Part shown: positions 7,731 to 15,866 of the stretch, piece by piece
How positions within the stretch are numbered: the first letter of the stretch is position 1
Layout: each line of letters starts with the position of its first letter
Origin: JAPLMW01 sp964619675
GTDB lineage: Bacteria; Planctomycetota; Phycisphaerae; Sedimentisphaerales; UBA12454
Direction of reading: 5' to 3'
Length of the DNA: 64,000 nucleotides
NCBI GenBank assembly: GCA_964619675.1
Contig: CAZUEO010000003.1
Coordinates: 1 to 64,000, forward strand
Notes under the pieces: model-generated
The model's database searches: none
What the model was told of the DNA's origin: nothing
The model's input: only the letters and a program-made list of their open reading frames with translations
Made by a program: the position numbers and the translations under genes

Positions 7731-8387
7731 ATGTATTTAAAATTTCAAATTAAAATTCCGTATCCAACGTTTATCGAAAATATCGTTGTTTATTTTCTGC
7801 TGCGCTACAGGAAAAAACGCTACGGAATAGCATTTAGACGCATTAAATTAATTAAAGATAAAGATACAATTTCCAAATATCAATACACTACCGTTGACCC
7901 CGACGATTATCAGAAATTGGCAGGGTATCCCTGGCAGCTTTGCGATAACGAAAGAGGGCGGTATGCCGTACGCCTGGCGGGGCGACGAATTATCTCCATG
8001 CACCGCGTGATTATGAACGCTCCGAAAGGCAAGGTCGTTGACCATATAGACGGAGAAGGACTGAATAACACAAAACAAAACCTGCGCATCGGTACAGTCC
8101 GGCAAAATAATATGAACTGCAAAAAAAGAAAAAGGCCTGCAAGCTCAAAATATAAAGGAGTGAGCAAAAGACAGGGGGAAAAATGGCGGGCAGGAATAAA
8201 ATGTAACGGAACGGCTATAAGACTGGGATACTTCGACAGCGAAGAAGAGGCGGCAAGGGCTTATGACGAAGCGGCGAAAAAATACTACGGGGAATTTGCA
8301 TATTTGAATTTTCCGCAACAGAGCCCAAGCGTTAGCGCAGGGAGCAAAAGAGTAAATAATGAAAAACTAAAGATGGCATTGATTTAA
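7731..8387 (+). CDS. HNH endonuclease with AP2 DNA-binding domain
   Basis: 218 residues. The middle (about 70-130) is an HNH_3 nuclease: HRVIMNAPKGKVVDHIDGEG, then LNNTKQNLRIGTVRQNNMN, giving the His-Asn-Asn set. The C-terminal part (about 140-200) is an AP2-type DNA-binding domain (SKYKGVSKRQGEKWRAGI, GYFDSEEEAARAYDEAA). This combination is typical of free-standing homing endonucleases. A good ribosome site GGGAGA precedes the ATG. It lies just upstream of recR but is separated from it by 28 bases and looks like an insertion. A more divergent relative sits at 52681-53316 behind the same type of leader. Confidence 0.85.
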   Translation: MYLKFQIKIPYPTFIENIVVYFLLRYRKKRYGIAFRRIKLIKDKDTISKYQYTTVDPDDYQKLAGYPWQLCDNERGRYAVRLAGRRIISMHRVIMNAPKGKVVDHIDGEGLNNTKQNLRIGTVRQNNMNCKKRKRPASSKYKGVSKRQGEKWRAGIKCNGTAIRLGYFDSEEEAARAYDEAAKKYYGEFAYLNFPQQSPSVSAGSKRVNNEKLKMALI

Positions 8388-8415
8388 ATTGCATTATTGC
8401 TGAAAGAACAATAAA

Positions 8416-9030
8416 ATGACAGAGATGAATTCTGCATATACACAAAGCCTGAGCAGACTGATAGAAGAGCTGGGCAGGCTGCCGGGCATCGGGCCAAAGA
8501 CGGCTGAGAGGCTTGCCTTTCATATATTGAAATCAGAAAAGGACGAGGCCCTTGCACTTGCCAGTGCGATAGCAAAGGTCAAAAGCAGTATCAGGCAGTG
8601 CAAACAATGCCACGGCCTTTCAGAAAAAGATTTATGTTCGATTTGCGCCGATGCGAAACGCGATAAAGGTATTATTTGTGTTGTCGAGCAGTTCAGAGAC
8701 CTTGTTGCGCTTGAAAAGACGGGATTTTGCAAATGGGTCTATCACGTTCTCGGCGGCAGGATAGCGCCGCTTGAAGGTGTTGAGCCGCAGAGTTTGACAA
8801 TCGAACATCTTGTAAGCAGGGTTCGCAGCGGCAAAGTTACAGAGGTTGTAATGGCGACAAACCCGACCGTTGAGGGTGACGGCACGGCTTTATATATCAG
8901 CTCATTGATAAAGCCTTTAGGCGTTAAGGTTACACGGCTTGCTCGCGGTCTGCCAGGCGGAAGTCAAATTGAATACGCAGGCGGGGCGATTCTGACCGAT
9001 GCCATTTTAGGCAGATGCGAACTGGAATAG
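8416..9030 (+). CDS. recR: Recombination protein RecR
   Basis: 204 residues, the usual RecR length. An N-terminal helix-hairpin-helix (LGRLPGIGPKTAERLAFHIL) is followed by a four-Cys zinc finger (CKQC...CSIC, about residues 58-73) and a Toprim domain (GIICVVEQFRDLVALEKTG), ending in the conserved ARGLPGGSQIEYAGGAIL segment. RecR works with RecF and RecO to load RecA on gapped DNA. An in-frame ATG at 8425 is an alternative start. The next gene is rpoN. Confidence 0.97.
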   Translation: MTEMNSAYTQSLSRLIEELGRLPGIGPKTAERLAFHILKSEKDEALALASAIAKVKSSIRQCKQCHGLSEKDLCSICADAKRDKGIICVVEQFRDLVALEKTGFCKWVYHVLGGRIAPLEGVEPQSLTIEHLVSRVRSGKVTEVVMATNPTVEGDGTALYISSLIKPLGVKVTRLARGLPGGSQIEYAGGAILTDAILGRCELE

Positions 9031-9058
9031 GCTTTTAAGGCCGTTTTTTGCACTTTTT
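9031..9058 (+). terminator. Weak possible terminator after recR
   Basis: GGC-TTTTAA-GGCC forms only a short stem but is followed by a six-T run, directly after the recR stop codon. It could separate recR from rpoN transcription. Confidence 0.3.
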
Positions 9059-9070
9059 TGACACATTAGG

Positions 9071-9099
9071 TTGCTTTTTTTGCCCATATCTGCTATATT
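9071..9099 (+). promoter_or_regulatory. Sigma-70-type promoter upstream of rpoN
   Basis: TTGCTT at 9071-9076 and TATATT at 9094-9099 are separated by 17 bases. Transcription would start near 9106, about 50 bases before the rpoN ATG. Confidence 0.55.
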
Positions 9100-9108
9100 A
9101 GATTGAAT

Positions 9109-9124
9109 TGGAACGGAAATTGCG
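9109..9124 (+). promoter_or_regulatory. Sigma-54-type (-24/-12) site upstream of rpoN
   Basis: TGGAACG-GAAA-TTGCG matches the sigma-54 consensus TGGCACG-N4-TTGCW with one change in the -24 box. The invariant GG (9110-9111) and GC (9122-9123) are exactly ten bases apart. Transcription would begin about 20 bases before the rpoN ATG, so the sigma factor may control its own gene. Confidence 0.5.
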
Positions 9125-9154
9125 CATTAGGTACGGATTTTTCCTGGGAGTGGT

Positions 9155-10612
9155 ATGAAGCTGGATATGACAAATCAGATGCGTCTTGAGCAGCGGATGA
9201 AGCTCGCACCGCGGATGATACAGTCGATGGAAATATTACAGCTTCCGACGCTTGCGCTTCTGGAAAGAATCGAGGCGGAGCTTAACAGCAATCCCGTACT
9301 GGAAATTGTCGAGCCGTCTGAGAGCCCTGACGATGCTCAGCAGCAGGCTGAAACCGAACACGGCGAGAAAGACCTTATAATCAACGGCGATAAAAACAAG
9401 GCCGATGATTTTGAACGTCTGGATGATTTTGCGGGGCAGACAGATGATTATTTGCATCGGACTGAATTTTCAAAACGGACTTATGATGATGAGTCCGACA
9501 GGAAACTTGAGGCGATGAGCAATACTCCCGACCGGGGGCAGTCTTTAAATGATTATCTTACCGAACAATGGCGGCTCGTCGATGCGGATGAAAAAACAAA
9601 AAAAGCAGGCGGGGCGATTATCGACTATATCGACGAGAAAGGTTATCTGAAAGTCAGACTCCAGCAGCTTTATAACAAGGACAAAAATGATTTCGAAATG
9701 GAGCATCTTGAAAAGGCGCTGAAGCTTATCCAGCAGTTTGAGCCTGCCGGCGTAGGCGCACGCGACGTAAAAGAATGCTTGTTGATACAGATGGCGCAAT
9801 CATCCGAAGATATGAGCTTCGAGATGGAGCTTATTTCGAAATATCTTGATAAGCTTCTTGAGAACAAGCTGCCGGGAATCGCAAAGAAAATGAACTGTCC
9901 GGTCGAGCGCGTCAATGAGGCTCTTTTGCGGATGCGCAAGCTCGATACATCTCCCGGCCTTGTGATAAGCAAAGAGCAAAATCATCCGATAAAAGTCGAT
10001 GTCATTGTTGCCCCGGCCGAAAGCGGCGGTTTTAAGGTTTATCTTGTCGACAAAGGCATTCCTTCGCTTCGGATAAATGAGCATTATGCGGATATGACTA
10101 AAGATAAAAAAGTTGACGCCGGGACACGCGACTTTTTAAAAAACAATATTCGCTCCGCAAGATGGCTGCTCGATGCGATTGAGCAACGAAAGCAGACTTT
10201 GCTGCGGGTAAGCCGGGCTGTTATTGACCGCCAGAAGGAGTTTTTTGAAAAAGGCAAAATGTATTTAAGGCCTTTGCCGATGTCGAAGATAGCCGATGCT
10301 GTCGGTGTTCATGTGGCGACGGTATCGCGCGCAGTTGCAGGCAAATATATTCAGTCGCCGCAGGGTATTATGCCGCTGCGAGACCTCTTCGGCGGCGGGA
10401 TGGAAACCGACGAAGGCAGCGAGAGCTTCGAGGCAATCCGCGCAAAAATGCAGCAGATAATCGACAGCGAAGACAAGTCAAAACCGCTCAGTGACGAGGC
10501 AATAAAGAAAAAACTCGAGCAGATGGGTGTGAAAGACATTGCCCGCAGAACGGTCGCCAAATACCGAAAATTGATGAATATCCCCACCGCAAGATTCAGA
10601 AAACGCTTTTAA
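9155..10612 (+). CDS. rpoN: RNA polymerase sigma-54 factor
   Basis: 485 residues. Region I is the Gln/Leu-rich activator-interaction segment (MRLEQRMKLAPRMIQSMEIL, then QLPTLALLERIEAELNSNP). An acidic region II spans about 50-130. The core-binding domain follows, and a helix-turn-helix lies around PMSKIADAVGVHVATVSRAV. The chain ends with the RpoN box ARRTVAKYRKLMNIPTARFR that reads the -24 element. A Shine-Dalgarno GGGAG precedes the ATG. A sigma-54-like promoter lies just upstream. No enhancer-binding activator is encoded in this window. Confidence 0.98.
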   Translation: MKLDMTNQMRLEQRMKLAPRMIQSMEILQLPTLALLERIEAELNSNPVLEIVEPSESPDDAQQQAETEHGEKDLIINGDKNKADDFERLDDFAGQTDDYLHRTEFSKRTYDDESDRKLEAMSNTPDRGQSLNDYLTEQWRLVDADEKTKKAGGAIIDYIDEKGYLKVRLQQLYNKDKNDFEMEHLEKALKLIQQFEPAGVGARDVKECLLIQMAQSSEDMSFEMELISKYLDKLLENKLPGIAKKMNCPVERVNEALLRMRKLDTSPGLVISKEQNHPIKVDVIVAPAESGGFKVYLVDKGIPSLRINEHYADMTKDKKVDAGTRDFLKNNIRSARWLLDAIEQRKQTLLRVSRAVIDRQKEFFEKGKMYLRPLPMSKIADAVGVHVATVSRAVAGKYIQSPQGIMPLRDLFGGGMETDEGSESFEAIRAKMQQIIDSEDKSKPLSDEAIKKKLEQMGVKDIARRTVAKYRKLMNIPTARFRKRF

Positions 10613-10638
10613 TCTTTTTTGCGCTTCTTTACGGCTGA

Positions 10639-10899
10639 TTATCCTATAACGGCCTTCATTATCACGAAGATAATTACTGCCGTTACAATCATAAAGATGA
10701 AGATTGAACCGAAGAGCAGGAATGACTCTCGCACGAAAGAGACAAATTTAATCTCTTCGAGCTTGATAGCTTTATAGACTGTCGCTATGACCGCAATCAG
10801 CGGCAAAGCCAAGAGCAGCGCCTTTGCCGTTGTGCCTACATGGACAGGCGATGTAAATGCTGCAAGAAGATATTGACATAAGTTTAGGTTGTTTATCAT
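10639..10899 (-). CDS. Small membrane protein, two predicted helices
   Basis: 86 residues from the ATG at 10899. Two hydrophobic helices (about 27-45 and 62-84) flank a charged loop (YKAIKLEEIKFVSFVRESF). The start is chosen because its ATG overlaps the stop of the preceding gene as ATGA, a clear sign of translational coupling. It is the last of a three-gene operon. No known family was recognised; a role at the cytoplasmic membrane with its two neighbours is inferred. Confidence 0.65.
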   Translation of the reverse strand: MINNLNLCQYLLAAFTSPVHVGTTAKALLLALPLIAVIATVYKAIKLEEIKFVSFVRESFLLFGSIFIFMIVTAVIIFVIMKAVIG

Positions 10900-11306
10900 T
10901 TGGTCTGCTTTTTTATATTGGCACAGTGAGCTAAAAATACTGCATTTACAATACACAAAAGGTTAAGCATTCCCGCCATACCTGTGTAGATTTCCCCGAT
11001 TTCTCTCGGTTTTCCGTAAGATTCGAGGTTATATACGCTGCCGGACAGATGCGCAAGATACGCAACGGCCGGCGAACTGAGCATCTGAGCCCAGTACCAG
11101 GGTGTTCCTGCATCGATGACGGCGATTGAGCCGAGCCAGATACCCAGCACAAAAGAAAACACGATTGAGAAAAATATTATCGCTGCCCGCTTCGGCTGGC
11201 CGATAATCCAGTGCCCGGCGCCGGGAATCCACCAGCCGGCAACGCCTACCAGACAAAGATATGCGGTGTTTTTCAGACCGAATTTTCCGCCGGCAGTTCT
11301 TCTCAT
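10896..11306 (-). CDS. Membrane protein, DUF6677-like
   Basis: 136 residues with about four hydrophobic segments. The start VAGWWIPGAGHWIIGQPKRA has the 'GxxxPGxGHxxxG' pattern of a small uncharacterised membrane family common in Planctomycetes (DUF6677, from memory and unconfirmed). Both ends overlap neighbours by four bases (ATGA with the gene before and with the gene after), so the three are certainly co-translated. Function unknown. Confidence 0.65.
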   Translation of the reverse strand: MRRTAGGKFGLKNTAYLCLVGVAGWWIPGAGHWIIGQPKRAAIIFFSIVFSFVLGIWLGSIAVIDAGTPWYWAQMLSSPAVAYLAHLSGSVYNLESYGKPREIGEIYTGMAGMLNLLCIVNAVFLAHCANIKKQTK

Positions 11307-13510
11307 ATTTGGGTTCCGTTTGTATCGGTTTCGGATTGTTGTACCGGTTCGTTTGGTTCGTGTGCCGGTCTGAGATTTAGTCTTTTGATAATATTATCCG
11401 GCATAAAGTGTTCGAACGCCATGCTCTGTGATATTATATATTCTTCCCTGTATGCGATTTGCTGTCTTGACTGTTCGTAGTCCTCGATTGTGGCGAGGTT
11501 GCGGGTCAGGCTTTTTATCGCGTAGCAGGCCAACTGCGGTCTGAATTCAATAACAGCCGGCGTATTTTCGAGCTGAATTTCATCCGCTTTAAAGAGTGAA
11601 TAGAATTCATCTGCCAGTTTTTCCTGAATTATGGTTTGGTTGATAAATTTTCCAGCGACCGGCGACGGCGACAGATTTAGTTTTAAAGCTTCGATATCCA
11701 TCTGAGTAACTCTGTTTCTTTGTTCCCAGTTTTGTATTTTGAAGGATTTTTGACTTTCGTCGGCGTCTTTGGCCAGGGCGGGATAAAGCGAATTGAATTT
11801 GTCGATTGCCTCCTGCCAGCCTTTGTTTTTGGCCAGCTCGGCAAATTCGGCTGCCTTTCGGCGGGCGATATCAAATGCCGCCAGTTTTTTGCAGTCCTGT
11901 TTGACATTTTTCTTCAGGACAAAAACTTTTTCTTCTTTTTGCTCATCTTCAAAAACCAGCGGCAGATTCTTTTCATAGCTGAAGTTTATATCAGGTACTT
12001 GTGAGTTTTTAGTTTCGATAACACGAGCCATAGCGATGATGGTTGACATACTGTCTGTGAGAGGTCCGAAGCTGACATACATTTTGGGTTTTGGCGGCTC
12101 AAAAGGTCCGAGCTTGATAGCCTCGTCACCGAGCTGTTCTAACGCAAAGGCCATTCTCATCAGTTTTGTCGGCATTTGGCTTTGCCCCCACATCACCAGC
12201 GAGCCGAGGCATCGGTCGGCCAGTATTTCCTCGGCGGTAAGAAGAGCGGTTTTTCCTGTATATATTTTTATATTGTTTTGTTGTGCGATTTTTTCTGCCG
12301 ACTCCACGTAATCTGTGGTTTTTTCTCCAAGCTGCCGGACTGTAGCGGTTTCTAAATTAAGCGTCTCGTAGCCTGTTTGTGCCTGTTCGACGGCGTCATG
12401 GAGAACCTTTACTGCCTTTGTCATTGCTTTTGTTGCCAGCAGGGCGTTCTTGATATCGCCGGCGACTTCGGAATAGCTTCTCTGTCTTTCGATAAGTCTG
12501 GAATTCGGGTCGTTTGCGTCTTCGGGAACCTGCTTGGAAAAACGTTTGGGATTCTGCTGGTAGAACTCTTCGGCCTCTTCTTCCGTCGGCGGTGCCACAG
12601 GTTTCCTTACGTCTTCGAGTTTTACTATCATATATTCAATGGCAACTCTCGGCCCCTGCTTATAACCGAAGCTACAGGGATTTTCTTCAGTTATTATGTC
12701 GGGATAAACATTTTTGTATTTCTCGAATTGCGACGCTGTTTCGGTTTCGCCGGGCTCTGCGGCTTTGTCGATGAATTTCATGCTGCTGAACTCTACAAAC
12801 TCGGCGTTTATGGTTTCGCTTGCTTTTTCTGCCAGGAATGCCATTTCTGCTTCCGTAACGTCTTCTGTCTCGGTTACTATCCTGGCGTAACCGGCAACAG
12901 CCATAATATCAGCGAAGATTCCGAGCACCATATCATCTGTCATCTGATTGGCCTGCCCTACATTTCTTACAAGCGTGCGGGAGTCGATGCTGTTATCTGT
13001 GATTTTCGGTATGAGAATATTGAGGATGTTTGCTGCATGTTGCGGTGATATGGCGCAGCCTGCGTTTTTTGCTTCGGCTTTTAAAAGTGTCCAGAAAAGT
13101 TCGGCTCTTCCTCCTGTTTGCTCAAAGAAATCGTCTATCCGCTGCGGACTTATACAAAGCTGGCTTCGCATGGCAATACTTTTTATTTCATCGCTCAGTC
13201 CTGCTCCCTGAGCGGCTTCCGGGAAAATCAGCTGGCCGAGCAGTATGAATCTGAAATCCTGCTGACTGAGCAGAAACTTGTCAATATAAAGATGTCGCAT
13301 CGCGGTAAGCTCCCTCGTGGCCTGGCTGATATCATTAAGACTGATTTTGCTGTCTTTTTGGAAATACCACATCGCTTGCTGGGGCCCTTTTGAGCGGGGC
13401 TTTGCAAGCTGGTTGAGCAAAGTCGGCATAATAAAAGCTATCATAATAAGTATGACAAACACGGCCATTAACTTGCCCATATTTTTGCGAAACCATTTGA
13501 CTAAATGCAT
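11303..13510 (-). CDS. Large membrane-anchored SurA/PpiD-like protein
   Basis: 735 residues from the ATG at 13510. An in-frame TTG at 13525 overlaps the ribosome site GGAGAG and is a poor start. Residues 10-30 form a single N-terminal membrane anchor (MGKLMAVFVILIMIAFIMPT), and the rest should lie outside the cytoplasm. The pattern of an anchor, then helices with QQDFRFILLGQLIFPEAA, then a long acidic body with an EEAEEFYQQNPKRF segment, recalls PpiD/SurA periplasmic chaperones. I cannot point to a complete parvulin domain, so isomerase activity is doubtful. First gene of a coupled operon with two small membrane proteins. Confidence 0.55.
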   Translation of the reverse strand: MHLVKWFRKNMGKLMAVFVILIMIAFIMPTLLNQLAKPRSKGPQQAMWYFQKDSKISLNDISQATRELTAMRHLYIDKFLLSQQDFRFILLGQLIFPEAAQGAGLSDEIKSIAMRSQLCISPQRIDDFFEQTGGRAELFWTLLKAEAKNAGCAISPQHAANILNILIPKITDNSIDSRTLVRNVGQANQMTDDMVLGIFADIMAVAGYARIVTETEDVTEAEMAFLAEKASETINAEFVEFSSMKFIDKAAEPGETETASQFEKYKNVYPDIITEENPCSFGYKQGPRVAIEYMIVKLEDVRKPVAPPTEEEAEEFYQQNPKRFSKQVPEDANDPNSRLIERQRSYSEVAGDIKNALLATKAMTKAVKVLHDAVEQAQTGYETLNLETATVRQLGEKTTDYVESAEKIAQQNNIKIYTGKTALLTAEEILADRCLGSLVMWGQSQMPTKLMRMAFALEQLGDEAIKLGPFEPPKPKMYVSFGPLTDSMSTIIAMARVIETKNSQVPDINFSYEKNLPLVFEDEQKEEKVFVLKKNVKQDCKKLAAFDIARRKAAEFAELAKNKGWQEAIDKFNSLYPALAKDADESQKSFKIQNWEQRNRVTQMDIEALKLNLSPSPVAGKFINQTIIQEKLADEFYSLFKADEIQLENTPAVIEFRPQLACYAIKSLTRNLATIEDYEQSRQQIAYREEYIISQSMAFEHFMPDNIIKRLNLRPAHEPNEPVQQSETDTNGTQI

Positions 13511-13726
13511 ATCAGCTCTCCGCAAAAGCAGTTAAAATTCACTATTTTAATTGTAACCATTGTCAGATAAAAGGTTTACAGAAACACATCTTGTATTTTG
13601 CAGCAACAGAGTATAAATAATTTGCCCGGCTTTGCAATAAAAAACCCGCCGCTTGTCCTTGTGTGGGCGGCAATAGGTGCAGGATTGCACTTTTAATAGC
13701 CGGCGATTATGATACCCATTGTTGTT

Positions 13727-14983
13727 ATGAGATTTAAAAAATCCAAAAAGCAGTTTAAAAAAGCCTCTCAATTTATCCCCGGCGGGGTCAATTCGCCTGT
13801 AAGAGCGTTCAAAGCCGTAGGCGGCAGTCCGGTTTTTATCCTCAAGAGTAAGGGTTCAAAAATTTATGATATTGACGGCGGCGAATATATCGACTACGTA
13901 TGCTCCTGGGGTGCTTTGATACTGGGGCACTCACATCCGAAAGTTATTGCCGCTGTCAAAGCCGCTGCGCAAAAGGGAACATCATTTGGTGCGCCGACAA
14001 TTGCAGAAACCGAACTTGCGGAAATTATTTGCGGTGCGTTTAATTCAATTGATAAAATTCGTCTTGTCAGCAGCGGCACTGAAGCCGTAATGACCGCCCT
14101 GCGGCTTGCCCGCGGCTTTACCGGCAGAGATTATATATTGAGGATGGCAGGCTGCTATCACGGCCACAGCGATTCGATGCTTTTATGCCCCGGAGTGCCG
14201 AAATTGCTTTCCGGTCTTACATTGGTTGTTGATTATAATGATATTGACGCGGCGGCAAAGATTTTTAGTAAATACAAAAATAAAATTGCCGCCTGTATAG
14301 TCGAACCTGTTGCCGCAAATATGGGAGTTGTTTTGCCCAGGCCGGGCTATCTTAAAACCCTCAGGAAGCTTTGCGGTGATAATAAATCGCTTTTGATTTT
14401 TGATGAGGTAATCACCGGGTTTCGTCTTTGTTTTGGCGGAGCGCAAAAGTTGTTTAAAGTCAGGCCTGATTTGACCTGTCTTGGCAAAATTATCGGCGGC
14501 GGTCTTGTCTGTGCAGCGGTTGGCGGCAGGGCTGAAATTATGGATATGCTCTCGCCTGTGGGACCCGTTTATCAGGCCGGCACGTTAAGCGGCAATCCGC
14601 TCGCCACCGCCGCAGCGGTTGCAACTCTGAAAATATTGAAAAATAAAGATTTTTACGGCAGGCTCGAAGAAAAATCAAAAATGCTGCATCTCGGCCTTAT
14701 CGATGCTGCCAAAGATGCTTCTGTGCCTTTGACGATAAACCGTATCGGTTCGCTTTTAAGCTGTTTTTTCACTGAAAAACAGGTTTTAAGCTTTGCTGAC
14801 GCTAAATCGGCGAACTTGAAAATTTTTAGGGCGTTTTTCGCAAAAATGCTCAAAAACGGCATATATCTTGCCCCGAGCCCGTTTGAGGCGATGTTTGTTT
14901 CTGCGGCACATTCGAAAAAGGATATTGAAAAAACCATAGCTGCTGCACAAAATAGTCTAAAAACGATAAAGACCAAAGGATAA
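13727..14983 (+). CDS. hemL: Glutamate-1-semialdehyde 2,1-aminomutase
   Basis: 418 residues from the ATG at 13727, which gives the family-typical beginning MRFKKSKKQFKKASQFIPGG followed by VNSPVRAF; an upstream ATG at 13709 is also possible. It is a PLP fold-type I enzyme with SSGTEAVMTALRLARG, the PLP aspartate in IFDEVITGFR, and the catalytic lysine in LGKIIGGGL. It converts glutamate-1-semialdehyde to 5-aminolevulinate, the committed precursor of heme and cobalamin. It ends 22 bases before a membrane-protein gene that has its own good ribosome site. Confidence 0.96.
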   Translation: MRFKKSKKQFKKASQFIPGGVNSPVRAFKAVGGSPVFILKSKGSKIYDIDGGEYIDYVCSWGALILGHSHPKVIAAVKAAAQKGTSFGAPTIAETELAEIICGAFNSIDKIRLVSSGTEAVMTALRLARGFTGRDYILRMAGCYHGHSDSMLLCPGVPKLLSGLTLVVDYNDIDAAAKIFSKYKNKIAACIVEPVAANMGVVLPRPGYLKTLRKLCGDNKSLLIFDEVITGFRLCFGGAQKLFKVRPDLTCLGKIIGGGLVCAAVGGRAEIMDMLSPVGPVYQAGTLSGNPLATAAAVATLKILKNKDFYGRLEEKSKMLHLGLIDAAKDASVPLTINRIGSLLSCFFTEKQVLSFADAKSANLKIFRAFFAKMLKNGIYLAPSPFEAMFVSAAHSKKDIEKTIAAAQNSLKTIKTKG

Positions 14984-15005
14984 CCGAAATTTAAGGAGAT
15001 ATAAA

Positions 15006-15791
15006 ATGGCCGATGATGTAAAGAAACAGGAACAGCTTTTGGAGACTACCGATTGCCTGGAAGCAATCGGCACGCTGAAAAGCAATAAAAATTTATTTTT
15101 CTTTGTCAGCCTTCTTTGTCTGTTGATTTTGCAGTTCATTTTTTGGCTGACGCCTACTGAGTACGTCGAAAGGCCGGGCGAAACAGCGGATAAGGATATT
15201 GTGCCGGTAACGGCGATGATTACAAAGCTTGCCGTGCCAGCCGAAAAGGATGTGAAGGTTGAGAGAAAGGGTGAAAAGGTGGAAAAGGCTGCACGGGCTT
15301 TGACAGCCGATGTCAATGCGCAAGCCGCCGACCCGAACGCTGAGGCGCCTGCAAAAGTCAGCCCGCCAGTTAAAATTAAGTTTCAGTTTTCGCAGTTAGC
15401 CTGGCTGATAAGGCTCTGTAATTTCCTGCTTATTGTTTGCTCTGTTATTTATTCGCTGACTTTGCTGTTTTGCCTCAAGATTTCTCTTGTGGGCAGGCTC
15501 GGCGGAATAAGGCATATCACAAAAGCCGTTTTAATTTCCTTCTTTATGGTCGTTCTGATTCTGCCGTGGCAGATGTTGTTTAAAGGCGTTATAACCGGAG
15601 CGATATATACGCCTGCCGAATTGCTCGGCGCCTGGACCAGTTTCAAGGATACCTCTTCAGTTTCGAGTATGGTTATGTTCCTTCGTTTTACAGCCCTTTG
15701 GCTGATTGTTGTTGTACTTCTTTTCTGGTCGCAGCTTAAAAGTATGCGCTGGTCAAGAAATACGCTCAAACGCCTCGGCATAATTGCCTGA
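15006..15791 (+). CDS. Uncharacterised multi-pass membrane protein
   Basis: 261 residues. One hydrophobic helix lies at about 30-48. A polar, Ala/Pro/Glu-rich segment follows at about 50-120 (AQAADPNAEAPAKVSPP). Four further helices lie at about 135-160, 178-197 and 218-240 and adjacent. It starts after AAGGAGATATAAA. No family was recognised. It sits between hemL and mltA on the same strand. The long non-membrane segment between helices 1 and 2 could be periplasmic. Confidence 0.6.
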   Translation: MADDVKKQEQLLETTDCLEAIGTLKSNKNLFFFVSLLCLLILQFIFWLTPTEYVERPGETADKDIVPVTAMITKLAVPAEKDVKVERKGEKVEKAARALTADVNAQAADPNAEAPAKVSPPVKIKFQFSQLAWLIRLCNFLLIVCSVIYSLTLLFCLKISLVGRLGGIRHITKAVLISFFMVVLILPWQMLFKGVITGAIYTPAELLGAWTSFKDTSSVSSMVMFLRFTALWLIVVVLLFWSQLKSMRWSRNTLKRLGIIA

Positions 15792-15866
15792 GATTTTTTC
15801 TGGCGGCAGGAAGGAATTTAGTTATAATTCTGCGCTTTATTCTTTGTGTTGAAGGTTTGGGATTTT

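Noticed and set aside
13620..13700. Hairpin CCGCC/GGCGG with T-run on the minus strand, as terminator
   Set aside because: The stem is only five bases, and it would stop a transcript entering the membrane operon from antisense of hemL, which has no evident source.
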